Shown: positions 45,201-53,394, counted from the first letter of the stretch. The stretch: DNA of 64,000 nt from Aurelia coerulea (GCA_039566865.1 CM076943.1:40742663-40806662), one strand, 5' to 3'. Program-made: numbers and translations. Notes: generated by a model not told the origin, from the sequence alone.

Positions 45201-48200
45201 CTAATGATTTTCGAGCTGAATTTTGGAAAGTAAAAAGAAAAGTAGAGAAATGGTCGGAAATATCAGTAAATATGTTACCTGAGATCACTCTGTTGCTTTG
45301 ATGTCGTTCTTTAATAAACATATGATCAATTAGTGTCGCCGTATGATCGGTGACTCTGGAGGGCAGAATGTTTCCAGGGAGGTATCCATGCGTAAGCATC
45401 AAATCAAGATATTCTTTTGTCTTACCCCTACCTTGTTGGTCATACTTGATAAGGTCTATGTTGATGTCTCCAGTTATGATACATTTGTCGTGTTTTAGGG
45501 TCTGCACAGTTTGCAGCGTATTTTCGAGTTCCTCATTGAAGCTACCGATGTTACCATTTGGATGTCGATATATTATTCCCAGGATAATGTCTTTGTTGTT
45601 CTTAGTCAATTGGACCCAAAGATTTTCACATCGATCATTGCAATTTAGTTCAAGAGTATTCAGTTTATCTAGTTTAATATGCTGCTTGACATATAGGCCG
45701 ACGCCTCCGATATTTCCGTGTTGAGGTGGGACAGGATGGAAAATATATCCTGGTAAAAGCGAATGGTACAAATTTAGATTTACTTTGTTGATTTCAGTTA
45801 AACATATGCAGTCAAAGTTTACTCGGATTTGACTAAGAAAGCTTGTTAGTTCGTCTGCATGTTTATTTAAGCTCCTAATGTTTAGGTGAAATACAGATAA
45901 ATCTGTTTTACTAACTTCGTTGATTTCGTTTAGAGTCTCAGTGGTATAATAAGTATTATACCAAATTACTCTTGCCCCCTCAACCCCCTTCCCCTGCCGG
46001 GCAGGGAGAAGGGGTGCTGCGGCACTACTACCTGCTGAAACCGGCCGAAATGAGAGTAATTTGAAGCAAAAACAAACTAAAGTAGGATACCTTTACTTTC
46101 AAGAAAGATCCCCAAGAAAGATCCCTAAAAAAATCCGAAAAAAAAAACAAATATCTTTCGACTTCGAGTGTTTCATTGGCTCTTTTGATAGAGTGACTTC
46201 TGCTTTGTAACCAAAGAAAAAGTTCCAAGGAAATCCTATGTGAAGTGTATTTACTTTACTATTTTTTGACAAAAATATGTATTCAGCTGTAGCTATAGTT
46301 GTTGTTGTTACACGATTTGGTGTACACTGCTGATGTACACCTTGGCGTTTACAGGTCAGACAATTGCCAAAACTATGCTCTTGAAGATATTTAAACAGAA
46401 TTCTATAAATTAGTAATAAAGTACCCTGGGTACCAGCCTCTCTAACGTTAGAGAGTCTGGTACCCAGGGTAATAATGAAGATACTCAGTGCCGTAGTGCC
46501 GTAGTGCCGTAGTGCCGTAGTGCCGTAGTGCCGTAGTGCCGTAGTGCCGTAGTGCCGTAGTGCCGTGGTGCCGTGGATTAGCAAATGCCAGTTAGAACAG
46601 CGCTACAAGAATCAGGAATAGAATTTGAAGATAACGATGAAGCATTATTGAATATGAAGCCGGATATTATAATAAAAGAGGAAAATAGGATGGTTATTCT
46701 GGATGTAGCTTGTCCATATGATCTTTATCTGGCAGAACTTTATGAACTGAAATTGAATAAATACAGAGAGTTACAAAGACACATCACAGATAAATTTATA
46801 CCATGCAAAGTTGATGCAATAGTTATCGGATCTCTTGGGACAGTGCATACAAATGCACTGAAAGTGTTAATGGACACTGGAATGTCTAGAACAAAAGCGA
46901 AAGGACTGTTAAAGTGGAGCTCGACATCATGTATTATCGGATCACGGCAAATTTGGAACATCAGGTGCAAACTGGTAAAGGAAACTTGAAAATGAAACTG
47001 AACAGTTGAACAGATGATTTGGTAGAGCAGAACAGAAAAGACTTGCTAGTTTTATTTGAAAGGCTTTGTTCCATTTGGAAACATTAAACGTACAGCACAT
47101 TATAGAGCTATCAAAGTTTAATAAGTAAAACTATATGTAAGTAGTGTTCTTGTTGTATGTCTGTGTCTGTGTTTACTTCTGTTAATTTTGCTTTTCTTCT
47201 TTTGTTGGAATATAGTCGTAAGAGAGAGACGGCCTGGAGAAGGCACTAAATTCCGAACTCTTGATAGATTCCTCCAGCCTGGACCCCAGAAGAATCTCTG
47301 GGTTGTTCATGTTGCTCGTCAAACCCTAAAGAGCCATGCCAATTACAATGGCGAATTGTGTGCTCTTGGGCTGTCCCTCTCTTACGACTATTCTTGGAAC
47401 GATTTAAATTTAATTGTAAGTGCCATACATAATGGGAACTCGCTGACTATAAGTCCTTTCCCACTATGGATGGCACGTAGTTAATTAGCCTTGTTGTTTT
47501 TGTAAATAGTTGTTTTTCAAATGAATAAAGAAAAAAAAATTTGTGCAATTAGATTAGCGCTAGGATAAAATAATTACAATTGGTTGATATCACCAGCAAA
47601 TTGCCAGAAGCGAATTATAACGAAGGGGGGGGGGGGGTAAAAAGTATCTCCAAGATAAAAGATTGCTGATAACTTTTTTGTATGGAAGATTTGTATCAAA
47701 TTTATGTGACACTAAATAAGTAAACCACATCTACACCTATTGACTTGCCTTTCTTCTATGACTATTTCGTCTTTTTGGACACAGTCGTTGATTCGCTCTC
47801 ATGTCTCACATTTTCGTTACAGGTCAGTGTTTGTCATTCAGTGAAATGTAAACCAGGATATCATTGTGTAGTATCCTGCCAAAATGCTAATGACTTTCAA
47901 TGCGTTGAAAATGGTAAGTAGTGTGTAATGTATATCCCTGATTTGAATACAGTATATTTCATTGAAAGGGATGGATATCTTAATTCATATAAATGGATGG
48001 CTGAAAGCGTTATAAAAGTAATTTGGTGACATTTCAACAATGATATCATTGCATAGAATCCTGGGAAAAGGCGATGGGTTTCAACGTGTTGAAAAAGGTA
48101 AATATTGCGGTGTAATGTAACGGTATATCCTAGTATTTCCATGCGTATATCTCGTTGATAGAGATGCCTCTCCTATTTGTGAGAATTAAAAATGTAATGT

Positions 48201-51200
48201 ATGTCACTTCAGTTTGCCTGATAGATTGAAAACCATAGTTCCTCGAGATTTTAAGAATTTTAGGGACACAATTTAACCATATTTTAACAGGGGTGGGGCG
48301 TTCCCCCCCCCCTATCGGATTTTTTTTAATAGCTCTCAAACGATGCTACCTACAAAGCTGAAACTCCTTGAATTCTCCTAAAATTTAGTTGGCAATAAGA
48401 AAATGGAAATTTCAACACCAATTGTTTGACCACGTGACCATCACATGCCCATATTTGGAGAGTGATCACAAAGAAATTCTTTAAAACGGCTCTAATTTCT
48501 TCCGTTGTCACTAAATCTCAACAATATATATACCATTCAATTTGTCTCGATAATTACCTTCATTTGAAATATAATTTATTCATATTTGCTGACACCGGCA
48601 GTTTATTATTTCTATGACGTCATCAATCATTATGACGTCATATCCTTAATGAATGAGTAATTTTTGCATGCAAAACTGATGGAATTACCTCAAATATCGA
48701 TGAAGGTACTTGATTTCACCAATAACATGCGAAATTAATGGTTTTACATCATAATTTATGAGCTAACAATTTTGCATCGAAACGAATTTTAATTATTTAA
48801 TTAGTTAATTTATTAGAAACCAAAAATATCCGTATGAAATAACATAAAACTCCAAATGTATAGTGTCAAACAGGTATTTAGATGGTGTTTGCCAATTTTA
48901 TCTAGTTATTTGCTAATAATGGGCCCCTTTCTGCAAATAGCTCGATTTTCTCAAAATTTCCATTGTTTTTGGTTGCCTAGCAACCAATCACGTGACTATT
49001 GATTGATTGATGATTTTCTTTAGATTCTCCTTTGCTCAATAATGACACAGGGCAATTTTTATTGTAATAGCTGTTATACTTGCGGAGAAAAACAGGGGGG
49101 CGAAAAAGGCCCCCCTGTTCCTGTAGAAAATCACATTTTTTACCCGGTTAAAATAGGGTTAACCCTATTCCACACGGGTTGTTCGTTCAGAGCTCTGCCA
49201 AGTGGAGGGCAAAACTGCTCCCTAGTTATCTCCAAAACCACAGATTGTATGCTATTGTAACTCCATACGATAGTAATTAGGAATCAAATTATAAAGTTTG
49301 TGCTAATTGGTCACATGGTTTGTTGCCAAGCCACCAATCATTCGGACCATGCCACATACAAGTTTCAGTACTGAAAAAACGACAACTGATAATCATTTCA
49401 GATAAAGTGGATTGACACCTCAATAAACTAGTTAAAAGTGAAGAAAATATGATTGTCCATTCATTTATGTCAAAATTTTAAGATTTTGTCTTTGTTTGTT
49501 TGTTGGAAATATGACGTCATGAAATTGAATGACGTCATATAATCTATAATTTGTTGATGTCAACAAATTTAAATTATGCGTATGTCAAACGAAAGTACTT
49601 TCCAGGGCAATCGTTGGGTACCAAGCACGACTTCAGAGTTACTGGAAAGAAATGATGAATGTTTTTGTGATTTTTGTGTGACCTCTCTCCAAATATAGGC
49701 ATCTGCTGATCACGTGACTTAAAATATTCAAACGAAAGCCTAAAATTTAACTGTCAATTTATGATTAGTAAAAGTTACTGATGTTTGAGCTCTCTATCCT
49801 TTTATTCTCTGTTTTATAGTGAAACAATTTTCCACAACTATGGTACCGGGTGCGCCAAAATAAACTATGCACGTTTGGCAGGCCACGATAAATCGTACAC
49901 AAGACCAATTTTGAAGATTTATGAATTGATCTTTAGCAGAAGGCCTGAATTAGATTCTAGGATTTTTTGCAAATTTTTCTGTTTTCAGTTTTTAGAGCTA
50001 CAAGCGAGTTTCCTAAAATTTTTGTTTTCGAAAACACTGAAAATGATCAAAAAACGTCGATCAAGCTTTCTAAAGAATCGACATGAATGTACAAAGAGAA
50101 AACTTTTTCGTGGTGATTTGGGATTTAGAAATCGACTAATTGTAAGCTGCTGTACGAGAGTTTGTACTATCTTGTGAGAAATGTAATAATATTTTCAAGA
50201 ATATAAAGAAATTTCTTTTCTTTTGTAATGTCATTGAATGTATGCTTTGCTGCAGGCTGTGTTCCTGTATCAAGGGGGTTAAAAGACAAGCAAGGAAGAG
50301 TCATTGGGCCAGCAAGCATGGAGTTTTGTTATATTTTTGATTTGTGACGGCTTTTGGGGCGGCACTTTATTGAAACTGCTACAGAATTTCGCAACAAGCC
50401 AGTCTTTGAAATAACACTCGTGCAGAAGTTTACAATGATCAATTTCCAAATCCCCAAATCACGCTGAAAACATTTTCTCATTGTCCATTCATGATGAGTC
50501 TTTAGAAAATTTGATCAACGTTTTTTGATCGTTTTCAGTATTTTCGAAAACGAAAATTTTAAGAAACTCGCCTGTAGCTCTAAAAATTGAAAATGGAAAA
50601 ATTTGCAAAAAATCTTAGAATCTAATTCAGGCTTTCTGCTAAAGATTAAGTGATATATCTTCAAAATCGGTCCAGTGTACGATTTATCGTGGCCTGCCAA
50701 AAGTGCATAGTTTATTTTGGCGCACCCGGTATATATTTCGCTAAAACAGGTCAGGTCAGCGTTTTGGTGAATATGTTAAACCTTTGCAAGAGCATATGAT
50801 ACTATATAACTTCAAATTACAGAGAAATCGTTTTGATGTTTAAATATGCAGTATGTTTATATCTTTCAGAGCCATTGCCACTTTTCAATGAATTCGGAGG
50901 AATTGCTGAAGTGAGACCATGTGACAATGGTTACTTTCAATTCAAAGTTGGTGTTCCATCTGGGATTTATAAGATAAAGATCGTTCATAAATCAGGATAT
51001 TTCGTATGTTCTAGCAAATCTCCTCAATATCAAAGCACTTTCGGTTGCTATCTTCCTCCTCGCTTTAATGACATGTGGATTGTCTTGACGAGTGATACCT
51101 CTGAAGATGTGCTTCTACCAGGACCTAAAAGAATGACACTTGAAGATGGTGCGAGAGAAAGCAGCACATCTTTTGTCATATACAATGACGTGATTCAATT

Positions 51201-51315
51201 GTCTGAGGGGCAAAGCATGCGATTTTGGTACAAAGAAGACTTTGATCATTCTACTGGAATTGAATCGGATAATAATGGGGTAGTGAAGTTTTATGCCTAT
51301 GCAACAAAACAATAG
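33224..51315 (+). CDS. Secreted PAN/apple-domain protein, three exons, 298 aa
   Basis: Exons 33224-33583, 47823-47913 and 50870-51315. Donors GTATTT and GTAAGT, acceptors ACAG and TTTCAG, and phases 0 and 1 all agree. Residues 1-23 form a signal peptide ([15 protein letters not shown]). Residues 29-118 carry the PAN/apple pattern: Cys67, Cys71, Cys77 followed by RSFNF, and Cys91 in NCHILDF. Exon 2 is a 30-residue module with five Cys around KPGYHC, EGF-like in spacing but incomplete. Residues 151-298 form a separate region ([39 protein letters not shown]). It resembles, from memory, the tail of other secreted anthozoan PAN proteins; I cannot name the domain. PAN domains usually bind protein or glycan, so an extracellular adhesive or recognition role is inferred. 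Intron 1 is 14.2 kb of nested transposons; intron 2 contains a decayed second exon 2 and an exon-like alternative. Splicing across these is unproven. Confidence 0.75.
33781..36274 (+). pseudogene. Decayed Jockey/CR1-superfamily reverse transcriptase
   Basis: Homology starts near 33850 ([17 protein letters not shown]), so the endonuclease is missing. Reverse-transcriptase motifs follow: [44 protein letters not shown] and [16 protein letters not shown] 245-bp insertion comes next, then [16 protein letters not shown] near 35065 and YLGMILD. The C-terminal extension ([39 protein letters not shown]) is typical of a widespread cnidarian-type element. Damage: in-frame TAA at 34051, the insertion, frameshifts near 35260, 35400, 35460 and 35690. 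It lies in intron 1 of the PAN gene, same strand, and its 3' UTR is the satellite that follows. Confidence 0.85.
34721..34965. mobile_element. 245-bp insertion inside the reverse transcriptase
   Basis: GTACTTG is present at 34714-34720 and 34966-34972. Removing one copy and the interval joins the coding sequence just before the VPQG motif without loss. The insert has no clear inverted ends and no tail, so its class is undetermined. Confidence 0.6.
36340..40153 (+). repeat. 128-bp satellite (about 30 copies) forming the retrotransposon 3' end
   Basis: The unit is constant at 128 bp (TGCATGTCCA at 36371, 36499, 36627, 36755 and so on) and contains the hairpin CAGCACTTGTGCTG and the terminal motif AAAATAAATGATG. 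The first unit begins about 65 bp after the reverse-transcriptase stop. The last unit ends AAATAAATGATG followed by (TATG)n, the tail of the element. Two unit types alternate early (CACACTTAATATTTACCC versus TATACTTGATATTTACTG) and become homogeneous later. The array is thus an expanded 3' UTR rather than independent DNA. Confidence 0.9.
40155..40939. mobile_element. CCGGGTG-group mariner MITE (785 bp) inserted in a (TATG)n run
   Basis: Ends CAGGGTGTCCCAAAAATCAT and ATGTTTTTTGGGATACCCTG are flanked by TA (40153-40154, 40940-40941), with TATG repeats on both sides. Inner arms share GTGCGC/GCGCAC and, further in, CAAAACCAGAGGAT/ATCCTCTGGTTTTG. No transposase. Confidence 0.8.
40976..42269 (+). 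pseudogene. R2-type retrotransposon, thumb to zinc-knuckle part (left half)
   Basis: The frame from about 40980 lacks the reverse-transcriptase palm but carries the region after it: [55 protein letters not shown], then, after one TGA at 41728-41730, [20 protein letters not shown]. The C-terminal zinc knuckle reads Cys-x2-Asp-x8-His-x4-Cys ([18 protein letters not shown]), so the second Cys is replaced by Asp. [10 protein letters not shown] follows, leading into the endonuclease. This order defines the R2-like group with a C-terminal restriction-like endonuclease. The copy is 5'-truncated at the (TATG)n run and split at 42269 by the foldback transposon; the coding sequence resumes at 46590 in the same frame. 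Confidence 0.8.
42284..42396. repeat. Left tandem array of CACTACGG (14 units)
   Basis: Fourteen near-perfect 8-bp units; the outermost has CACCACGG. Translation gives an incidental repeating His-Tyr-Gly-Thr-Thr-Ala-Leu-Arg because three units make 24 bp. Confidence 0.95.
42397..42772. other. Internal left flank of the foldback transposon
   Basis: The first 45 bp belong to the inverted repeat (matching about 46367-46487). The rest to 42772 has no gene and no match elsewhere in the window that I see. Confidence 0.5.
42773..46015 (-). mobile_element. L2/CR1-superfamily retrotransposon, near full length
   Basis: A minus-strand element whose 3' end is a GAATT tandem tail (seen as AATTCAATTCAATTCAATT from 42773) and whose ORF2 is uninterrupted. 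The 5' boundary is uncertain (about 45990-46060). It lies entirely inside the 42270-46589 foldback transposon and so inserted after it. Confidence 0.75.
43039..45939 (-). CDS. L2-like ORF2: endonuclease plus reverse transcriptase, intact
   Basis: The frame is open from beyond 45939 to a stop at 43039, about 965 codons. N-terminal apurinic-type endonuclease: [35 protein letters not shown] and ISDHFS carry the expected Asn, Glu, Asp and His positions. The reverse transcriptase follows: [72 protein letters not shown], catalytic FADD and YLGIKLD. A C-terminal tail ([26 protein letters not shown]) ends the protein. No ATG precedes the endonuclease within the visible open frame, so the true start is upstream, removed by 5' truncation, or uses another mechanism. 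The frame is undamaged, which implies recent activity. It encodes target nicking and target-primed copying of its own RNA. Confidence 0.85.
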   Translation of the reverse strand, partial: ETLNEINEVSKTDLSVFHLNIRSLNKHADELTSFLSQIRVNFDCICLTEINKVNLNLYHSLLPGYIFHPVPPQHGNIGGVGLYVKQHIKLDKLNTLELNCNDRCENLWVQLTKNNKDIILGIIYRHPNGNIGSFNEELENTLQTVQTLKHDKCIITGDINIDLIKYDQQGRGKTKEYLDLMLTHGYLPGNILPSRVTDHTATLIDHMFIKERHQSNRVISGNIFTDISDHFSTFLFTFQNSARKSLEHARKTRIFGPKNTAKFVNVMQNTNWEILYEENDTNKCTQIFHDVILKAYNDTFPIKVVSNKRLKDKPWVCISLKRCISKKNKLYYKFLKKRTPENKNKYSMYRNILSSCLQQCKNNYFKELFDNKSTRITKMWSVLGTMLNPRKKKLGNSIRSINFEGKIHHDDFSIANSLNTHFCTIGNKIASKIPKSRCEFKAFLKNQVPETFFLRMVEENEVLQEIQALQIKKSPGHDDIKPSIIKASYSFLVKPLTYIYNLSFHSGVVPDIWKIAKVIPIFKSGDRCDTNNYRPISLLSCFEKIIERLLAKRLISFLRKHKMLYKLQFGFREGHSTTHAPLELLEKIYTNLDNGKICVGIFLDLSKAFDTIDHSILLTKLKHYGFRGKVYEWFASYLSNREQYTFANGTNSSYGLIHKGVPQGSVLGPILFTLYVNDMPNATTLEPRLFADDTNIFNFGENLQNLTQQTNIELKKLNEWLKANKLKVNTGKTNFCLFNPNNKTEAQDAITIKMGDTLKQCEEIKYLGIKLDSKLTWKNHIEMVKLETIKFASIFYKLRYIVPKQCLTVLYSSMVLSKIAYSLETYGLAAKKYLNDLQTLQNRILRILYFKDRRYPTNALHKELNFLKINDLYELKILKFMHNIYHNDKNVPDVFQNYFRTNESRHNYATRQSKHYEIPKTQRKWGEKMILNKGARLWNDLPYNLKNMIQVKAFSKQIKQKIINNY
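46050..46419. other. Internal right flank of the foldback transposon
   Basis: A short minus-strand frame with Cys residues ([13 protein letters not shown]) and [15 protein letters not shown] occurs in 46580-46100, but it runs through the 8-mer array and is likely spurious. The segment 46367-46419 is inverted-repeat sequence. Confidence 0.3.
46420..46468. mobile_element. 49-bp near-perfect palindromic insertion
   Basis: TACCCTGGGTACCAG(C/A)CTCTCTAAC is present as an inverted repeat with one mismatch pair about the centre 46446/46447. GTAATAA lies on both sides (46413-46419 and 46469-46475). The equivalent place in the left arm (42397-42430) lacks the palindrome. Confidence 0.6.
46488..46575. 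repeat. Right tandem array of the 8-mer (11 units, inverted)
   Basis: Eleven units of CCGTAGTG (reverse complement of CACTACGG), with the variant CCGTGGTG next to the outer end, mirroring the left array. Confidence 0.95.
46590..46989 (+). pseudogene. R2-type retrotransposon, restriction-like endonuclease (right half)
   Basis: Continues the frame from 42269 after the foldback transposon. The PD-(D/E)xK nuclease is visible: [10 protein letters not shown], then [10 protein letters not shown], then [13 protein letters not shown], giving the PD...D...K..KY signature of the C-terminal endonuclease of R2-like elements. This domain nicks the chromosomal target so that reverse transcription can start. 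It ends KLVKET and a stop. This half is undamaged; the element is inactive because of truncation, the upstream TGA and the insertion. Confidence 0.85.
46990..47545 (+). other. 3' flank of the R2-type element with an A-tailed coding-like segment
   Basis: The segment 47208-47484 has an open frame ([39 protein letters not shown]) of protein-like composition that I do not recognise. It is followed by AATAAAG and an A-run at 47523-47540, so it may be the 3' UTR of the R2-type element or a separate reverse-transcribed fragment. Confidence 0.35.
47546..47822. other. End of PAN gene intron 1
   Basis: Includes a G-run of about 14 at 47624-47638 and the acceptor of exon 2 (TTTTCGTTACAG). Nothing else. 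Confidence 0.5.
48030..48130 (+). pseudogene. Decayed duplicate of PAN gene exon 2
   Basis: Aligns with 47860-47945: GATATCATTG(T/C)(G/A)TAG(T/A)ATCCTG, TTTCAA(T/C)G(C/T)GTTGAAAA and the following GGTAA(G/A)TA donor and TGTAATG. The copy has lost a Cys codon (TGC to TGG), carries an internal 1-base deletion that shifts the frame, and has a changed donor, so it is a pseudo-exon within intron 2. Confidence 0.65.
48277..49158. mobile_element. TTAA-type element with CC(C/A)TATTTT ends (882 bp)
   Basis: TTAA precedes CCATATTTTAACAGGGG (48273-48276) and follows AAAATAGGG (49159-49162). The body aligns with 20295-21775 (minus its nested MITE): AACTCCTTGAATTCTCCTAA, CCACGTGACCA, CATATTTGGAGAGTGATCAC, and GGTTGCCTAGCAACCAATCA near the right. 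It lies in PAN intron 2. Confidence 0.7.
49163..49843. mobile_element. Second copy of the same element, inverted and truncated
   Basis: It starts CCCTATTCC, sharing the TTAA of the preceding copy, and runs in the opposite direction. The reverse complement of 49680-49760 matches CCACGTGAC...TATTTGGAGAG of the first copy. Its far end is missing where the mariner MITE begins. Confidence 0.55.
49846..50729. mobile_element. CCGGGTG-type mariner MITE (884 bp) with a 220-bp loop
   Basis: Ends CCGGGTGCGCCAAAATAAAC and GTTTATTTTGGCGCACCCGG are flanked by TA (49844-49845, 50730-50731). Arms of about 330 bp match the 20529-21132 copy closely. Unlike that copy, a central loop (about 50180-50405) contains exon-like sequence. 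Confidence 0.85.
50256..50347 (+). other. Exon-like segment in the MITE loop
   Basis: A good acceptor (TTTGCTGCAG) is followed by a phase-1 frame that could be joined to PAN exon 2: Gly, then [20 protein letters not shown] and about ten more residues to TGA. The Cys...GLKD...GRVIGPAS pattern faintly recalls the start of an F5/8 type C (discoidin) domain. It could be a captured host fragment or an alternative terminal exon; chance is not excluded. Confidence 0.3.
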
Positions 51316-51338
51316 AAACAGTAAATGATAACATATAG

Positions 51339-51985
51339 GCTGATCTCCACTTGGCAATTTTCTGGACGATTGTCAAAAAAGTCGCGATGATACATGTGCA
51401 GTAGAATATTTGTGGTCACTACATCGAAATTGGACTTGCGCCAAGTCTCGCTCTTGATCAATAAATACGGGAGGGGAAATCGGGAGGGGAAATGAGTACA
51501 GGGGGGGTCTCGCTCTTGATCAATACAGGAGGGCAGGAGGAGAGAACAGGAGAGAGTACGGGAGGGGAAATGAAGAAAGAAAGGGAGGGAGAGCGAGACT
51601 TGGTCGCTCTCTTTTCCCTTTCTCTTCCCTTTCTTTTTTAATTCCACCTCTGTACTCATTTCCTCTCCCGATTTCCCCTCTCGTATTTGTTGATCAAGAG
51701 CGAGATTTCCTGTATTGATCAAAAGCGAGACTTGGCGCAAGTCCACATCGAAATATTCTCTGGACGAAAAGTAGTACTAGTTTCTACTTTTCGTCTGACG
51801 ATGTTGCTCAAAGAGTTTTTTGGCTAAATGGAATCACAGGATTTATCTATTATCGCTCAAATTTTGGAAAGTTTTTTCAAACAAAGGAACGTTTGTGACA
51901 AAAGCTACACATAGATCAAAACGCCCTTTTCCCTGCAAATTTATTTGATGATCTTCGAACAGATCGTCAAGTGAAGATCTGCTTC
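51339..51985. mobile_element. Harbinger-like MITE, interrupted by a foldback element
   Basis: The left end GGCTGATCTCCACTTGGCAA and the right end GACGATCT-type sequence (ATCGTCAAGTGAAGATCTGC) are inverted. Internal arms share GTAG(A/T)A...TTTCTACTTTTCGTC. It begins 24 bp after the PAN gene stop codon, so the transcript's 3' end probably lies inside it. Partial copies are at 17310-17660. Confidence 0.6.
51431..51744. mobile_element. Foldback element with 10-bp duplication (314 bp)
   Basis: ACATCGAAAT flanks both sides (51421-51430, 51745-51754). Ends GGACTTGCGCCAAGTCTCGC and GCGAGACTTGGCGCAAGTCC are perfect inverted repeats, with the inner GAGGGGAAAT units and GATCAAGAGCGAG boxes repeated. 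The duplication length fits Mutator-like elements. Confidence 0.8.
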
Positions 51986-53394
51986 ACATTCAATCTTTGA
52001 AATGGTGTTATGTCGTATTTAAGTGATATACCTTTAAATATTTAGTTAGAAATCAAATGATTTATTATGGTATGAGCACAATGCAAAATCTGTAATATAA
52101 TATAAACATAACGCACCTTATCTATATTATAATATGAACACAACACATTTTCTTCGGGCAGATTAAGTTTCAAAGGACTGTAACCTTTTTAGCAATTACT
52201 TCGATGAATGCTATCGTTGTAAACATTGCGACTGTTGAAGTAAGTTTCATCTTGTATATTTGAACAACTGTATCTTATACCTCATTCACACTGACACAGT
52301 TAAACCAGATTTTATCGAAACCAGGCTAAATTTCAACCAATCAAATAATTCGATTTATTGGACTGACCAATCAACTTCGTTCCCAGGCCCACCATTGTCT
52401 TCCTTAGGTCATCGATGTTGGCCCTGGTACCGGTTGCCACAAAAGTGGCCATTTGGGCGCCATTTTGTTTTGCATAAATTACCTGGTCAAGTTTATTACA
52501 AACACTCTCTTGTCTCCATATGCAAACTGAGTCTCACAGATTTGACAGAATGTCAGCTGATTTTGATCCATAACATACCATGTAAGAAGTCGGAAACATC
52601 GAGGAAAAAGTATGAAATTGCGACGAAAATGGCCGTTGCCCTAACGCTAATATAATGCAGTAGATGATTCGAAAAACTAAAAACAAACACTTTGAGGACC
52701 TCTTTTGGACCCTTTTAAAGATATTTAAACATTAATTCGGGGTTAGCAAGTGCATTTGATAGAAACATAAGCACGATTTGTTTCAGTGGAAAATTGGGCC
52801 TTGGTCGAAATTTTTCGAACATTTCACCGCAGTTTTGAAAATGAAATGGCTCGTTAATCTTCTAATTTCAGAGATAAATAGCAAATTTACAACTGAAATG
52901 GGTAAAGAATGTGGTTTTCCGCCGATTTTTGACATTTCGAGGCCCTTCTCCGAGTACAAATCAGAGTTACCGTGCAAAATGGGTTTGGCCAAAATTTACC
53001 CCCATTTTCAAGGCGCCCGCGTGGAGCCCCTGAAGGCACTATCCAATTCCAAATTTCGTTATAAGATTTGCAGATGAGCAGGCTCTTGTAAAATTTTTCC
53101 GTTTTCAAACTTGCCTAGTAACCATGGAGCATCGACTCCAAACGTATCCCCTGGTTAAAAAAATAGAACATTTTTTCAACCCCCTTTTTTGACGTCATAG
53201 CGACCCTCAAATTTCTTGAAACTTCAAAACTCAGATGCACTGTTGCCTATTACCTCTTGTAAGTCCATTCTCTGCCCCATGATTGCTGCTAATTTTAAAA
53301 TAGCGATCAAATGGAGGCCATTTTTGAATGGGAATCAATAGGAATGGTCCCCAAAATGACAAAATATTCAAAACAAACACAGCCGCAAACATTT
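51986..53394. other. Noncoding stretch, mostly unrecognised
   Basis: About 52150-52260 (GCAGATTAAGTTTC...TTAGCAA) is a diverged copy of 56690-56790. Around 52730-53080 is GC-richer, with open frames on both strands but no recognisable domain. No further element ends are seen. Confidence 0.4.

Larger units (their letters stand above)
42270..46589. mobile_element. Mutator-like foldback transposon with tandem 8-mers at its ends
   Basis: Ends GGCATTTTCTAATTCACGGC and the reverse complement GGCATTTGCTAATCCACGGC are followed in each arm by tandem CACTACGG units (14 left, 11 right). Next in both arms comes a further inverted segment, CACTGAGTAT...TAGAATTCTG(A/T)TTAAATATCTT. AGTTAGAAC flanks both sides (42261-42269 and 46590-46598). 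Deleting the element and one copy of the repeat restores the R2-type reading frame exactly. The interior holds an L2-like retrotransposon. No transposase was recognised, so it is probably nonautonomous. Drosophila-type foldback and Rehavkus-like Mutator elements have comparable tandem-repeat ends. Confidence 0.85.
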
